From Roseomonas indoligenes (GTDB lineage: Bacteria > Pseudomonadota > Alphaproteobacteria > Acetobacterales > Acetobacteraceae), in the NCBI RefSeq assembly GCF_017813365.1, contig NZ_JAGIZA010000016.1, forward strand, positions 58,418-122,417: a stretch of DNA of 64,000 nt. Direction: 5' to 3'. A program made the position numbers and the translations under genes. Positions 50,577 through 59,101 of the stretch are shown piece after piece. The notes below the pieces were generated by a model. It saw only the letters and a list, made by a program, of their open reading frames with translations, was not told where the DNA came from and did not search any database. Numbering within the stretch: the first letter of the stretch is position 1; each line of letters begins with the position of its first letter.

Positions 50577-51761
50577 TCAGGCGATCCGCACGCGCGTCGC
50601 CACGATCCCCGCCGCGGCCAGCAGCACGGCGCCGGCCGAGAGGAACACGCCGCCCACTCCGGCGGCGTCGAAGAGCAACCCTCCCGCCGCCGCGCCGCTG
50701 GCGATGGCGAGTTGCACGGCCGCCACCACCAGCCCACCTGCGGCCTCCGCCTCATCCGGGACGGAGCGCGCGACCCAGGTGGACCAGGCGACGGGCACGC
50801 CGCCGAAGGCCATGCCCCACAGCGCCACCAGCGCCGTCTGCGCGGGCAGCGCGCCGTGCAGCGCGGCCAGGGTCAGCGCGCCCCCGCCGATCAGCACGGG
50901 CATGAGGATCAGCGCCGCCCGCAGGTTTCGGCCGATCAGCCACCCCGCCAGGAAGGTGCCGGCGAAATTGGCCAGGCCGAAGCCGAGCAGCATCAGCGAG
51001 AGGCCCTGCAGCCCCACCCCGGCGGCGCCTTCCAGGTAGGGCCGGATGTAGGTGAAGAGCGCGAAGTGTCCGCCGAAGACGAGCACGACGCAGAGCATGC
51101 CGATCCCGATCCCCGGCCGCCACAGCACCTCCACCAGCGTGCCCGGCCGCGCCGTGCCCGTGGGTGCCAGGCGGGGCAGGGTGACGATCTGGAAGGCGAG
51201 GGTGACCGCGCCGATCGCCGCCGCCAGGAGGAAGGCGCTGCGCCAGCCATAATGGCCGCCGAGGAAGCTGCCGAGCGGCGCCGCCACGATGGTCGCCACC
51301 GACACGCCGCTGAAGATGAGGGAGAGGGCGCGCGGCACTGCCTCCGCCGGCACCAGCCGCATCGCGACCGCCGTGGCCATGCTCCAGAAGCCGCCGAGCG
51401 CAATGCCCAGGAGCATGCGGGCCAGCAGCAGCACCGTCAGGCCCGGCGCGAAGACCACCAGCAGGTTGGATATGACGAGAAGGACCGTGAAGCCGATCAG
51501 CACCACCCGCCGGTCCAGCCCCTGGGTGAGGATGGAGGCGAGGAGGCCGGAGATCAGCGCGACGCCCGCCGTGACCGTCACGGCCTGTCCCGTCAGCCCT
51601 TCCGAGGTGCCCATGGTCGCGGCCATGGGGGTGAGAAGGCTGGCCGGCAGGAACTCCGCCGTGACCAGCCCGAAGACGCCGAGGGCGAGGGAGAAGACGG
51701 CGGCCCAGGAGGCCGCACCCTGTTCCCCGATGGGGAGGGTTCTTTCGGTAAGGTCGCTCAT
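50577..51761 (-). CDS. DHA1-type MFS efflux transporter
   Basis: A 394-residue permease with 12 predicted helices of the sugar/purine/drug efflux group: ALGVFGLVTAEFLPASLLTP in the first helix (about residues 27-46), LTQGLDRRVVLIG loop, the ARMLLGIALGGFWSMATAVA helix and SVATIVAAPLGSFLGGHYGW. It probably exports small metabolites or drugs. It is divergent from the AraC regulator at 51864, with about 100 bases between them, an arrangement that suggests the regulator controls it. Confidence 0.88.
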   Translation of the reverse strand: MSDLTERTLPIGEQGAASWAAVFSLALGVFGLVTAEFLPASLLTPMAATMGTSEGLTGQAVTVTAGVALISGLLASILTQGLDRRVVLIGFTVLLVISNLLVVFAPGLTVLLLARMLLGIALGGFWSMATAVAMRLVPAEAVPRALSLIFSGVSVATIVAAPLGSFLGGHYGWRSAFLLAAAIGAVTLAFQIVTLPRLAPTGTARPGTLVEVLWRPGIGIGMLCVVLVFGGHFALFTYIRPYLEGAAGVGLQGLSLMLLGFGLANFAGTFLAGWLIGRNLRAALILMPVLIGGGALTLAALHGALPAQTALVALWGMAFGGVPVAWSTWVARSVPDEAEAAGGLVVAAVQLAIASGAAAGGLLFDAAGVGGVFLSAGAVLLAAAGIVATRVRIA

Positions 51762-51863
51762 GATGGGGATTTCCGTCGCAGAGGAGGGTTGGGCGCAGAC
51801 TGGCCCTCAGGCCCCGGACGATCTATGACAGGCACTCCCTATCCTTTGACTGAAAGTCCGGCC

Positions 51864-52829
51864 ATGCCCGATGGCGGCAACGGATTGCCCTCCTCCGACC
51901 TGATGAGCGAGCTGCTCCTCGGCATGCGGCTCCGCGGCATCCGCTATCACCGCATCCGGGCCGTGCCGCCCTTCGGGTTCGGCTTCGACGGCACGACGGG
52001 GAGCGCCCATTTCCACTTCGTCGCCAACGGCACGGCCTTCCTGCGCCTGGCCGACGGCACCGTCCATCCGCTCGAGGCAGGGTCCGCCGCTTTCCTGCCG
52101 CGCGGGGGGAAGCACCAGATCCTCTCGAGCCCCGACATCCCCTGCCCGGGCATCCCGTGCGAGGACATCGCCAGCTACGAGGCGGCGCCGATCTGCGATG
52201 GCGTCAGCGCCGTGCACGCCCCCGGCTGCACGGAAGCTGCGGGCGGGACGGTGATCTTCAGCGGCTGCATGGAGTTCCAGCTCGGCGGCATGCAGGGGCT
52301 GGTGCGGCTCATGCCCCCGGCCATGCTCGTCGGCATCCTGTCCGAGCGCCATCCGGAGCTCCTGCCGGTCCTGTCCGCCATGGAGCAGGAGGCCTGCGGG
52401 CAAAGGGTCGGCTTCGCCGGCATCCTGGCCCGGCTGGCCGAGGTGGTGGCCGCCACCATCGTGCGCGGCTGGGTGGAATGCGGCTGCGGCGGCGCCTCGG
52501 GCCTCGTGGAGGCGCTGGGCGATCCCCGCTTGGCCCGCGCCATCGGCGCCCTGCACCGGGACCCCGGCCGCGACTGGACGGTGGCGGCGCTGGCGGCCGA
52601 GAGCGGCGCGTCACGCTCCGTCTTCGCGGAGCGCTTCCAGGCCGTGATCGGCCTGTCGCCCCTGCGCTACGCGACGGAATTGCGCATGCGCCTCGCCACC
52701 CAGTGGATCACGCAGGACCGGGTGCCCATCGACACGGCGGCCCAGCGGCTGGGCTACGCCTCCCAGGCCGCCTTTAGCCGTGCCTTCAAGCGCGTGACGG
52801 GCCGATCCCCGGGCGCCGTTCGTCAGTGA
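51864..52829 (+). CDS. AraC-family regulator with N-terminal cupin
   Basis: A 321-residue regulator. The N-terminal half is the AraC-type cupin: HRIRAVPPFGFGFDGTTGSA, then FHFVANGTAFLRLADG and FLPRGGKHQIL (about 85-95). The C-terminal HTH domain (about 220-320) has DWTVAALAAESGASRSVFAE for the first helix-turn-helix and DTAAQRLGYASQAAFSRAFK for the second. The ATG at 51864 and one at 51825 are both possible. Its 3' end overlaps the convergent gntR gene by 44 bases. It probably controls the divergent exporter. Confidence 0.87.
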   Translation: MPDGGNGLPSSDLMSELLLGMRLRGIRYHRIRAVPPFGFGFDGTTGSAHFHFVANGTAFLRLADGTVHPLEAGSAAFLPRGGKHQILSSPDIPCPGIPCEDIASYEAAPICDGVSAVHAPGCTEAAGGTVIFSGCMEFQLGGMQGLVRLMPPAMLVGILSERHPELLPVLSAMEQEACGQRVGFAGILARLAEVVAATIVRGWVECGCGGASGLVEALGDPRLARAIGALHRDPGRDWTVAALAAESGASRSVFAERFQAVIGLSPLRYATELRMRLATQWITQDRVPIDTAAQRLGYASQAAFSRAFKRVTGRSPGAVRQ

Positions 52830-53571
52830 CTGCGCGGGTGGCCGGCGTCGGGCCGGACCGGGGATCGATCCCGTACAAGCGCTTCAGGTCCCCCGCCGAG
52901 TGGGCAATCAGCTCCTCCATCGCGCCCCGGGCGGCGTCCGGGTCGCGGGATGCGATCGCCTCCATCACGCGCCGGTGCTCCAGGATGGCGCGCGGGCGGT
53001 GGTCCCCCGGCGCGGCCAGGGTGAAGCTGCGGCGGAGCACGACCTCGAACATCTGCGCGATCGGCCAGAAGAACTCGTTGCGCGTCGCCACGTGGATCGC
53101 GCGGTGGAAGTCGATATCGGCCTCGACCCAGGCCTCGTTGCTCCCTGCCGCCGCCATGGCCTCCGCCGCTGCGCGGATGCGGGCGATGTCGGCCTCGGTG
53201 CCGGAACTCGCAGCATAGGCGGCCGCCATCGGTTCCACGGTGCTGCGGAGCCTGAACAGCTTCATCAGGTAGGTGGTGAGGTCGGCGGTCTCGAGCTGCC
53301 AGCGCAGCACGTCCGGGTCGAGCTGGTTCCAGAGCTCCGGCGGGCGCACGCGGGTTCCGCTCCTGGGCCGGGCCTCCACCAGGCCCTTGCCGCTCAGCAC
53401 GCGAATCGCCTCCCGCACCACCGTGCGGCTGACGTTCAGCATCTCGCAGATGCGCATCTCCGACGCGATGGGTTCGCCCGGCGCCACGTCGCCGCGGACG
53501 ATGCCGGTCCCCAGCCGCTCGACCACCTGGGCCTGGATGTTCCGCAGCGCTTGCGGATGATCGACCATCAC
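52786..53571 (-). CDS. FCD-type GntR regulator
   Basis: A 261-residue FadR/FCD-branch regulator. The winged helix (about residues 15-80) has GEPIASEMRICEMLNVSRTV and REAIRVLSGKGLVEARPRSG. The C-terminal FCD helical domain carries the metal-binding pattern, with an Asp in WVEADIDFHRAIHVATRN and histidines at HRRVMEAI and LIAHSAG. It is divergent from the TRAP operon, and a 19-base palindrome overlaps that operon's promoter, so it is most likely a ligand-released repressor. Its last 44 bases overlap the araC-type gene on the other strand. Confidence 0.9.
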   Translation of the reverse strand: MMVDHPQALRNIQAQVVERLGTGIVRGDVAPGEPIASEMRICEMLNVSRTVVREAIRVLSGKGLVEARPRSGTRVRPPELWNQLDPDVLRWQLETADLTTYLMKLFRLRSTVEPMAAAYAASSGTEADIARIRAAAEAMAAAGSNEAWVEADIDFHRAIHVATRNEFFWPIAQMFEVVLRRSFTLAAPGDHRPRAILEHRRVMEAIASRDPDAARGAMEELIAHSAGDLKRLYGIDPRSGPTPATRAVTDERRPGIGPSRA

Positions 53572-53613
53572 CCCGCCTTACCGACATGGTGGCGGGCCCA
53601 GCCGAACTCCGGC

Positions 53614-53643
53614 TTGCCGCGCCCGAAAATCTGGTCATACAAT
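53614..53643 (+). promoter_or_regulatory. Sigma-70-like promoter of the TRAP operon
   Basis: TTGCCG (53614-53619) and TACAAT (53638-53643) lie 18 bases apart, 50 bases before the dctP start. This is one of the few recognisable housekeeping-type promoters in the window. The -10 is inside the operator palindrome. Confidence 0.6.
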
Positions 53644-53650
53644 ATGGCCA
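53632..53650. promoter_or_regulatory. Predicted GntR operator
   Basis: TGGTCATA (53632-53639), CAA, TATGGCCA (53643-53650): the arms are complementary at 7 of 8 positions. The TGGT...CCA form with a central AT-rich core is typical for FCD-GntR sites. It overlaps the -10 hexamer, so bound repressor would block the TRAP operon, and it lies 60-80 bases from the gntR start. Confidence 0.65.
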
Positions 53651-53692
53651 AAGGGGCACCCTGACCAGGGTGACATCCGTCAGGAGGGAATA

Positions 53693-54718
53693 ATGCGTCC
53701 ACTGGATCGCCGCGGCCTCGTGCGCGCATCGCTCGCCGGGGGAACGGTCGCCCTCGCAGCCCCTGCCCTCATTGGCCGGGCCCAGGCGGCCACGCTGCGG
53801 ATGCGCCTCTCCTCGTCCCAGGCCAACGACCCGAAATTCGGCAATGGCCGCGTGTACTACGACAAGCTGGTGAGCCAGCTCCGGGCGAACGGGCTGGGCG
53901 AGCAGATCGAGGTCAGCTTCTTTCCCGATAACCAGCTCGGGCAGGAGATCGACGTCATCAACTCGGTCAAGCTCGGCGTGATCGACATGATGGTGTCCGG
54001 CTCCTCCATCTCCGCGAATCTCGTGCCGCTCGTCGGCACCTTCGACCTGGGCTACCTGTTCACCAGCTTCGAGCAGCAGACCAAGGCCTTCGAGGCCGGG
54101 GCGGCCAAGCCCATCGAGGCGGCGCTGCAGCGCGGCTCCAACATCCGCATCATTGCCTGGGCCTACAACTTCGGCTCGCGCAGCGTGCTCTCGAAGAAGG
54201 CGGTGAACACGCCGGAGGACCTAGCGGGGCAGAAGATCCGCACCCTGCCCAACCCCGTCATCACGGAGTGCCTGCGCCTCATGGGCGCGGCCGCGACGCC
54301 GCTGGCCTTCGGCGAGATCTACACCGCGCTGCAGGCCGGCGTGATCGACGGGCTGGAGCACGATCCGCCCACCATGGTGGCGAGCAAGTTCTACGAGACG
54401 GCGAAGTTCTACTCCCTCACCCAGCACAACTTCTCGCCGCTCGCGATCTACTTCAGCGACGTCGCCTACAACCGGATGAACCCGGCGCTGCGCGACCGCT
54501 TCCTGGACGCGGCCGGCAAGGCCGCGGCCGATACGCGCGCGCACGGGCTGGCGGTGGAGCAGGAGGCGATGGCCCTGCTGCGCGAGCGGGGCGTCACGAT
54601 CGTCCAGTGCGACCGGGAGGCCTTCCGGAAGCGGGTGCAGCCGCAGATGGAGACCTTCATGCGGAACCGGCCGGAAGCCCGGCCGGTCATCGAGCAGATC
54701 CGCGCCACCACGGTCTGA
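53693..54718 (+). CDS. TRAP transporter solute-binding protein DctP
   Basis: A 341-residue periplasmic binding protein. AGGAGGG precedes the ATG. The signal peptide is RRGLVRASLAGGTVALAAPA, cleaved near AQAAT. DctP landmarks are LRMRLSSSQANDPKFGNGRV, VSFFPDNQLGQEIDVINSVK (about residues 77-96) with LGVIDMM, GQKIRTLPNPVITECLRLMG carrying the carboxylate-binding Arg, and FGEIYTALQAGVIDGLEHD. It would deliver an organic acid to the fused permease encoded next. Substrate is unknown, though neighbouring enzymes suggest a hydroxy or lactone acid. Confidence 0.93.
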   Translation: MRPLDRRGLVRASLAGGTVALAAPALIGRAQAATLRMRLSSSQANDPKFGNGRVYYDKLVSQLRANGLGEQIEVSFFPDNQLGQEIDVINSVKLGVIDMMVSGSSISANLVPLVGTFDLGYLFTSFEQQTKAFEAGAAKPIEAALQRGSNIRIIAWAYNFGSRSVLSKKAVNTPEDLAGQKIRTLPNPVITECLRLMGAAATPLAFGEIYTALQAGVIDGLEHDPPTMVASKFYETAKFYSLTQHNFSPLAIYFSDVAYNRMNPALRDRFLDAAGKAAADTRAHGLAVEQEAMALLRERGVTIVQCDREAFRKRVQPQMETFMRNRPEARPVIEQIRATTV

Positions 54719-54729
54719 GGACAGCCGCG

Positions 54730-56586
54730 ATGCACGCCGCCGCCGCGCCCGCACTCGGCCCGGGCCGGGTCACCATGGCGCCCCTCGTCGCCTTCTCCGA
54801 CGCGATCGCGGCGGTTCTGCTGGCCGCGGACCTCGTCGTCGTCATCGGCTCCGTCCTCGCCCGCTCGCTCTTCGGGGCGCCCGTGGAGTGGTCGGACGAC
54901 GTGGCGCGCGGGCTGATGGTCGGCTCCAGCTTCTTCGGGGCGGCGAGCGCGGTGGCGCGGGGCGAGAACCCGGGGGTGGAGTTCTTCGCCGCGCGGCTCG
55001 GAACGGGGGCGCGGCGCCGGGTCGATGCCGTCGCGGCCGTGCTGACGGTGCTGATCGCGGCCTATGTGGCGCTGAACGCCTTCAAGCTCGGCTGGATGAC
55101 GGCGGGGCAGACGACGGGATCCGGCCTTCCCCTGGAATGGACCTTCCTGCCCATGGGCGCCGGCGCCCTGTTCATGACGGTCTTCGCGCTGGACCTTGCC
55201 TGCCGACGGCCCCTGCGCGAGCTGGTGGAGGTGCTGGTGGCGGTCGCGGCCGTGGGCGGTGTCTTCGCGGCCTGGTCCGCCGTCTCGCCGGACACGATGC
55301 CGCCCGCCGGCCTGCTCATGGGGCTGGGCTTCGTGGTCGCGCTTCTCGGCGGGTTGTCCATCGGCTTCTCGATCGCGCTCTCCGCCCTGATCTATATCTG
55401 GCTGGACGACTACCTGCCCGGCGTGATCTTCGCCCAGCAGATGGCCCGCGGCATCGACAACTTCGTGCTCCTGGCGATCCCCTTCTTCATCCTGGTCGGC
55501 TACCTGATGGAGGCGAACGGCATGTCCGTGCGCCTGATCGAGCTGCTGCAGCGCATGGTCGGGCGGATGCGCGGGGGGCTGAACGTCGTCATGGTGCTGT
55601 CCATGGTGCTGTTCTCCGGCATCTCCGGCTCCAAGATGGCGGACGTCGCTGCGGTGGGCGCGGTGCTGGTGCCGGCGGCGCGGCGCTCGAAGCAGGATCC
55701 CGGGCAGGCGGTGGCCCTGCTGGCCGCCTCCGCCGTGATGGCGGAAACGATCCCGCCCTGCATCAACCTCATCATCCTCGGCTTCGTGGCCAACCTGTCC
55801 ATCGGCGGGCTGTTCATGGCGGGGCTGATCCCCTCCGCCCTCATGGCGGCGGCGCTGATCGGCGTCTCCGTCCTGTTCGGCACGAAAGCGGCCATCGCGG
55901 CCGACCTGATCCCGGAAGGGGGGATGCGCCGCATGTGGATCGGCGCGATCGTGTCGCTCGGGCTGATCGCGATGATCTTCATCGGCTTCAAGAGCGGCTT
56001 CGCGACCGCGACCGAGATCTCGGCCTTCGCCGTGCTCTACGCCATCGTCGTCGGCGCGGCGGTGTTCCGGGAGCTGAGCTGGCGCGCCCTGGCGCGGAGC
56101 TTCATGCACGCGGCGACGCGATCCGGCCTCGTCCTCTTCATCGTGGCCGCGGCCCAGGCGCTGGCCTGGGTGCTGACGCTGCAGCAGGTGCCGCACGCGC
56201 TGGGCGACGCCATGGTGGCCCTCTCGCAGTCCAGCGGGACCTGGCTCTTCATGCTGCTCTCCATCGGCATCCTCATCGTCATGGGATCCGTGCTGGAAGG
56301 CGCGGCGGCGCTCATCATCTTCGGGCCGCTGCTGGTGCCCGTCGCGACCCAGCTCGGCATCGATCCGCTTCATTTCGGGGTGGTGCTGGTCATCGCCATG
56401 GGCATCGGCCTCTTCGCCCCGCCGCTCGGCCTCGGCCTCTACGGCGCCTGCCTCATCGGGCATGTGCCGATCGAGCGGACGGTCCGGCCCGTGATGGGCT
56501 ATCTCGGCCTCATCTTTGTCTGCCTGCTCCTGATCGCCTTCATCCCGGTGCTCAGCACCGGCCTGCCGCGACTGTTCGGCTACTGA
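54730..56586 (+). CDS. TRAP transporter fused permease (DctQ-DctM)
   Basis: A 618-residue membrane protein joining both TRAP subunits. The first part (about residues 15-165) is the four-helix DctQ domain, with ARSLFGAPVEWSDDVARGLM and a GENPGVEFFAARL loop. The DctM part (about 190-615) has LLGGLSIGFSIALSALIYIW, the GIDNFVLLAIPFFILVGYLM block, the conserved VLFSGISGSKMADVAAVGAV and GMGIGLFAPPLG-like IAMGIGLFAPPLGLGLYG. It starts 11 bases after dctP. The fusion is known in TRAP systems. It drives sodium- or proton-coupled uptake. Confidence 0.92.
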   Translation: MHAAAAPALGPGRVTMAPLVAFSDAIAAVLLAADLVVVIGSVLARSLFGAPVEWSDDVARGLMVGSSFFGAASAVARGENPGVEFFAARLGTGARRRVDAVAAVLTVLIAAYVALNAFKLGWMTAGQTTGSGLPLEWTFLPMGAGALFMTVFALDLACRRPLRELVEVLVAVAAVGGVFAAWSAVSPDTMPPAGLLMGLGFVVALLGGLSIGFSIALSALIYIWLDDYLPGVIFAQQMARGIDNFVLLAIPFFILVGYLMEANGMSVRLIELLQRMVGRMRGGLNVVMVLSMVLFSGISGSKMADVAAVGAVLVPAARRSKQDPGQAVALLAASAVMAETIPPCINLIILGFVANLSIGGLFMAGLIPSALMAAALIGVSVLFGTKAAIAADLIPEGGMRRMWIGAIVSLGLIAMIFIGFKSGFATATEISAFAVLYAIVVGAAVFRELSWRALARSFMHAATRSGLVLFIVAAAQALAWVLTLQQVPHALGDAMVALSQSSGTWLFMLLSIGILIVMGSVLEGAAALIIFGPLLVPVATQLGIDPLHFGVVLVIAMGIGLFAPPLGLGLYGACLIGHVPIERTVRPVMGYLGLIFVCLLLIAFIPVLSTGLPRLFGY

Positions 56587-56597
56587 CGGGATCCACG

Positions 56598-57590
56598 ATG
56601 ATGAAGGTGTTCCTGACGCACACGCCGGCGACGCGGGAGCGGTACTACGGCCCGCGCGCCCTGGCCGAGCTGCGCGCCATGGCCGAGGTGATCCTCCACG
56701 AAGGGGAGGAGCCCCTCACCCCTCAGGGTCTGATCGCCGCCGCGGCGGAGGCCGACCTCATCGTGGCCGACCGCCTGACCGCAGGCCCGGCGGAGGTCTT
56801 CCCCGGCCTTCCACGGCTCAGCGCCTTCCTGCGCTGCGCCGTGGACATCCGCAACATCGACACGGCGGCGGCGGGCCGGGCCGGCGTGCTCGTCACCCAC
56901 GCCTTTCCCGGCTTCGTCGCCTCCGTCACGGAGCTCGCGATCGGCTTCATGGTCGATCTCTCGCGCGGCATCTCGCGCGCCGCGCGGGACTACCACGCCG
57001 GGCTGATGCCGGAGGTGCGGATGGGCCGCCAGCTCTCCGGCAGCCGCATCGGGATCATCGGCTACGGCGCCATCGGCCGGAACCTCGCCACCGTCGCCGC
57101 CGCGCTCGGCATGGAGGTGCTGGTGGCCGATCCCTTCGCCACGGCGGAGGCGCCATACCGGCAGGTCGGCTTCGAGACGCTGCTGGAAGAGGCCGACTAC
57201 GTCGTCTGCCTGGCGGTGGCGACCGAGGCGACGGAGAACCTGATCGACGCCGTGGCCCTGCGCCGGATGCGGCGTGACGCCGTGTTCATCAACCTCTCCC
57301 GCGGTAACCTGGTGGACGAGGCGGCGCTGGCCACCGCCCTCCGGGAGGGGTGGATCGCCGGGGCCGCCATGGATGTGGGCCGCGCGACGGACCAGATGCC
57401 CTCGCCGGCGCTCGCGGCGATGCCGAACGTGATCGCCACCCCGCATATCGGCGGGCTCACCCCACCGGCCATCGAGGCCCAGGCCTTCGACACGGTCCGG
57501 CAGGTCCGCGCCATCCTGGCGGGCGAGATCCCGCCAGGGGCCGTGAACCCGGAGAACTGGTCGCGCCGCCCGGCGCGGGAGGACGCATGA
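56598..57590 (+). CDS. D-2-hydroxyacid dehydrogenase (TRAP operon)
   Basis: A 330-residue NAD-dependent enzyme. The intact dinucleotide motif GIIGYGAIGRNLA lies near residues 153-165. The catalytic Arg is in FINLSRGNLVDEAAL and the His in IATPHIGGLTPPA, with the acidic partner in the intervening DVGRATDQMP segment being unusual (the E of the common DVFE/DEP motif is not evident). An early AVDIRNIDTAAAGRAG segment is normal. It follows the TRAP permease by 11 bases and overlaps the hydrolase gene (ATGA), so it likely oxidises or reduces the imported acid. Confidence 0.88.
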   Translation: MMKVFLTHTPATRERYYGPRALAELRAMAEVILHEGEEPLTPQGLIAAAAEADLIVADRLTAGPAEVFPGLPRLSAFLRCAVDIRNIDTAAAGRAGVLVTHAFPGFVASVTELAIGFMVDLSRGISRAARDYHAGLMPEVRMGRQLSGSRIGIIGYGAIGRNLATVAAALGMEVLVADPFATAEAPYRQVGFETLLEEADYVVCLAVATEATENLIDAVALRRMRRDAVFINLSRGNLVDEAALATALREGWIAGAAMDVGRATDQMPSPALAAMPNVIATPHIGGLTPPAIEAQAFDTVRQVRAILAGEIPPGAVNPENWSRRPAREDA

Positions 57591-58423
57591 TGCCGGCCGC
57601 CCCGCGCCTGTCCATGCCGCCCGGCGGCTGCGACTGCCACGTCCATATCTACGATCCCCGCGCCCCGGTCGCCGTGCCCGGCGCCAATCCCGGCCCGGCC
57701 TGGGCCGACGTGCCGGGCTACCGCGCGCTCCAGGCGCGGCTGGGACTGCAGCGCGCCGTCATCGTGCAGCCGAACGCCTATGGCACCGACAACGGCGTGA
57801 CCCTCGCCGCGGTCGCGGCGCTGGGGGCGGAGAGCACGCGCGGCGTTGCCGTCGTGAAGCCGGGCCTGGGATCTGCCGAGCTGCAGCGCCTGACGGCGGG
57901 CGGCATCCGCGGCGCCCGCGTCCACATGCTGGCCGGCGGCATCCTGTCCTGGGACATGCTGGAACCGCTGGCGGCCGAGGTGACGGAGGCCGGATGGCAT
58001 ATCCAGCTGCAACTGGATGGCCGCCTGCTGCACGAGCGGGAGGCCGAGCTCCGCCGCCTGCCCGGCACGCTCGTCATCGACCATATCGGCAAGTTCCTGG
58101 AGCCGGTCACGCCCGACCACCCCGGCTTCCAGGCCCTGCTGCGGCTGCTCGACGGTGGCCGGACCTACCTGAAGCTGGCGGCGGCCTACGAGGTCTCCCG
58201 GGCCGGGCCGCCGGACTATGCCGACACCGCCGCGCTGGCGAAGGCGGCGATCCGGCACGCGCCCGAGCGCATGACCTGGGCGAGCAACTGGCCGCATGTC
58301 TCGGTGGAGGAGAAGCCGGATGATGCGGCGCTGCTCGACCTGCTCCTGGACTGGGCACCGGACGAGGCGACGCGCCGGCTGATCCTGGTAGACAATCCCG
58401 CCCGCCTCTACGGCTTCGCCTGA
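57587..58423 (+). CDS. LigI-like amidohydrolase-2 family hydrolase
   Basis: A 278-residue TIM-barrel hydrolase. PPGGCDCHVHIYDPRAPVA (about residues 12-30) has the HxH-type entry motif. VIVQPNAYGTDNGVTLAAVA, GGIRGARVHMLAGG, LVIDHIGKFLEP and the late WASNWPHVSVEEKPDD complete the family pattern. The residue that is aspartate in LigI (WGTDFPH) is asparagine here (WASNWPH), so chemistry may differ. It probably hydrolyses a lactone or cyclic acid brought in by the TRAP system. It is the last gene of that operon. Confidence 0.85.
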   Translation: MMPAAPRLSMPPGGCDCHVHIYDPRAPVAVPGANPGPAWADVPGYRALQARLGLQRAVIVQPNAYGTDNGVTLAAVAALGAESTRGVAVVKPGLGSAELQRLTAGGIRGARVHMLAGGILSWDMLEPLAAEVTEAGWHIQLQLDGRLLHEREAELRRLPGTLVIDHIGKFLEPVTPDHPGFQALLRLLDGGRTYLKLAAAYEVSRAGPPDYADTAALAKAAIRHAPERMTWASNWPHVSVEEKPDDAALLDLLLDWAPDEATRRLILVDNPARLYGFA

Positions 58424-58499
58424 TCCAGCCGGCGGCGGGGCAGCGCCAGGCCTCGATGCACCGTGGCCGGGGCGCGTGAGAGCCGGGCGGCTGCCGCCC

Positions 58500-58955
58500 T
58501 CAGCGCCGGGAGCGTCGGCCTGCCGGGCGCTTCGCCCGTGCCTTGAGACTTGCCTTGGGCTGAGCCTTGGGACGTGCCTTGGGCCGCTTCTCCGGCGGGG
58601 GCAGGAGAACGGGCTCCGCAGCGGGGATTCCCTCCGTCCCGACATAGCGCTGGAGCGTCGCCTCCGCGGCGAGGTGCGGGTAGGCCTGGGCGCCCTTCGG
58701 CCAGGTCCTCGCGAACGAGGCCACCTCGGCATGGTCCTGCTTGCGGATGGTCTGGACGAGGAAGAAGGCCGCCTGGGCCGGCCGCAGCCGCTGCCGGCGC
58801 AGCAGGTCGAGATGCCATTCGCGGGCGCGCAGCGGGCACCAGTCCACCAGGGCTTCCTGCATGGCCCGGCGCACCTCGGCCGGCAGTTCCTCATAGGCGC
58901 GGTACGGGTCGCCCTTGAGCTTGCTGTAGGGCCTGCTGGCCATGCTGTTGTCCAT
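58500..58955 (-). CDS. Hypothetical protein with basic C-terminal tail (DUF6525-like)
   Basis: A 151-residue cytosolic protein. The N-terminal part has YRAYEELPAEVRRAMQEALV and WCPLRAREWHLDLLRRQRLR, which brings to mind small alphaproteobacterial DUF6525 proteins, though the match is from memory. A helical middle (QAAFFLVQTIRKQDHAEVAS) follows. The last 35 residues are a Lys/Arg/Pro/Ala tail made of K-A-R-P-K-A-Q-P-K style repeats, suggesting nucleic acid or acidic-partner binding. It lies alone between two units. Function unknown. Confidence 0.6.
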   Translation of the reverse strand: MDNSMASRPYSKLKGDPYRAYEELPAEVRRAMQEALVDWCPLRAREWHLDLLRRQRLRPAQAAFFLVQTIRKQDHAEVASFARTWPKGAQAYPHLAAEATLQRYVGTEGIPAAEPVLLPPPEKRPKARPKAQPKASLKARAKRPAGRRSRR

Positions 58956-59101
58956 GGCCGCCTTCTAACGAAGCGAGGAGCGCCGCGAAACCGCGGCGCC
59001 AACCGCCAGGGGCCCGGCACGTATGCGGCGGAGGCGTGGTTCCGCCGGCGTGGTGGCGTACAGGCGGCATCCCGGCCCCGGGACCGCCGGAGCCGCCTCC
59101 G

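Noticed and set aside
53823..54735. Minus-strand frames under dctP
   Set aside because: Antisense shadows with arginine/alanine-rich low-complexity products. dctP has all family motifs.
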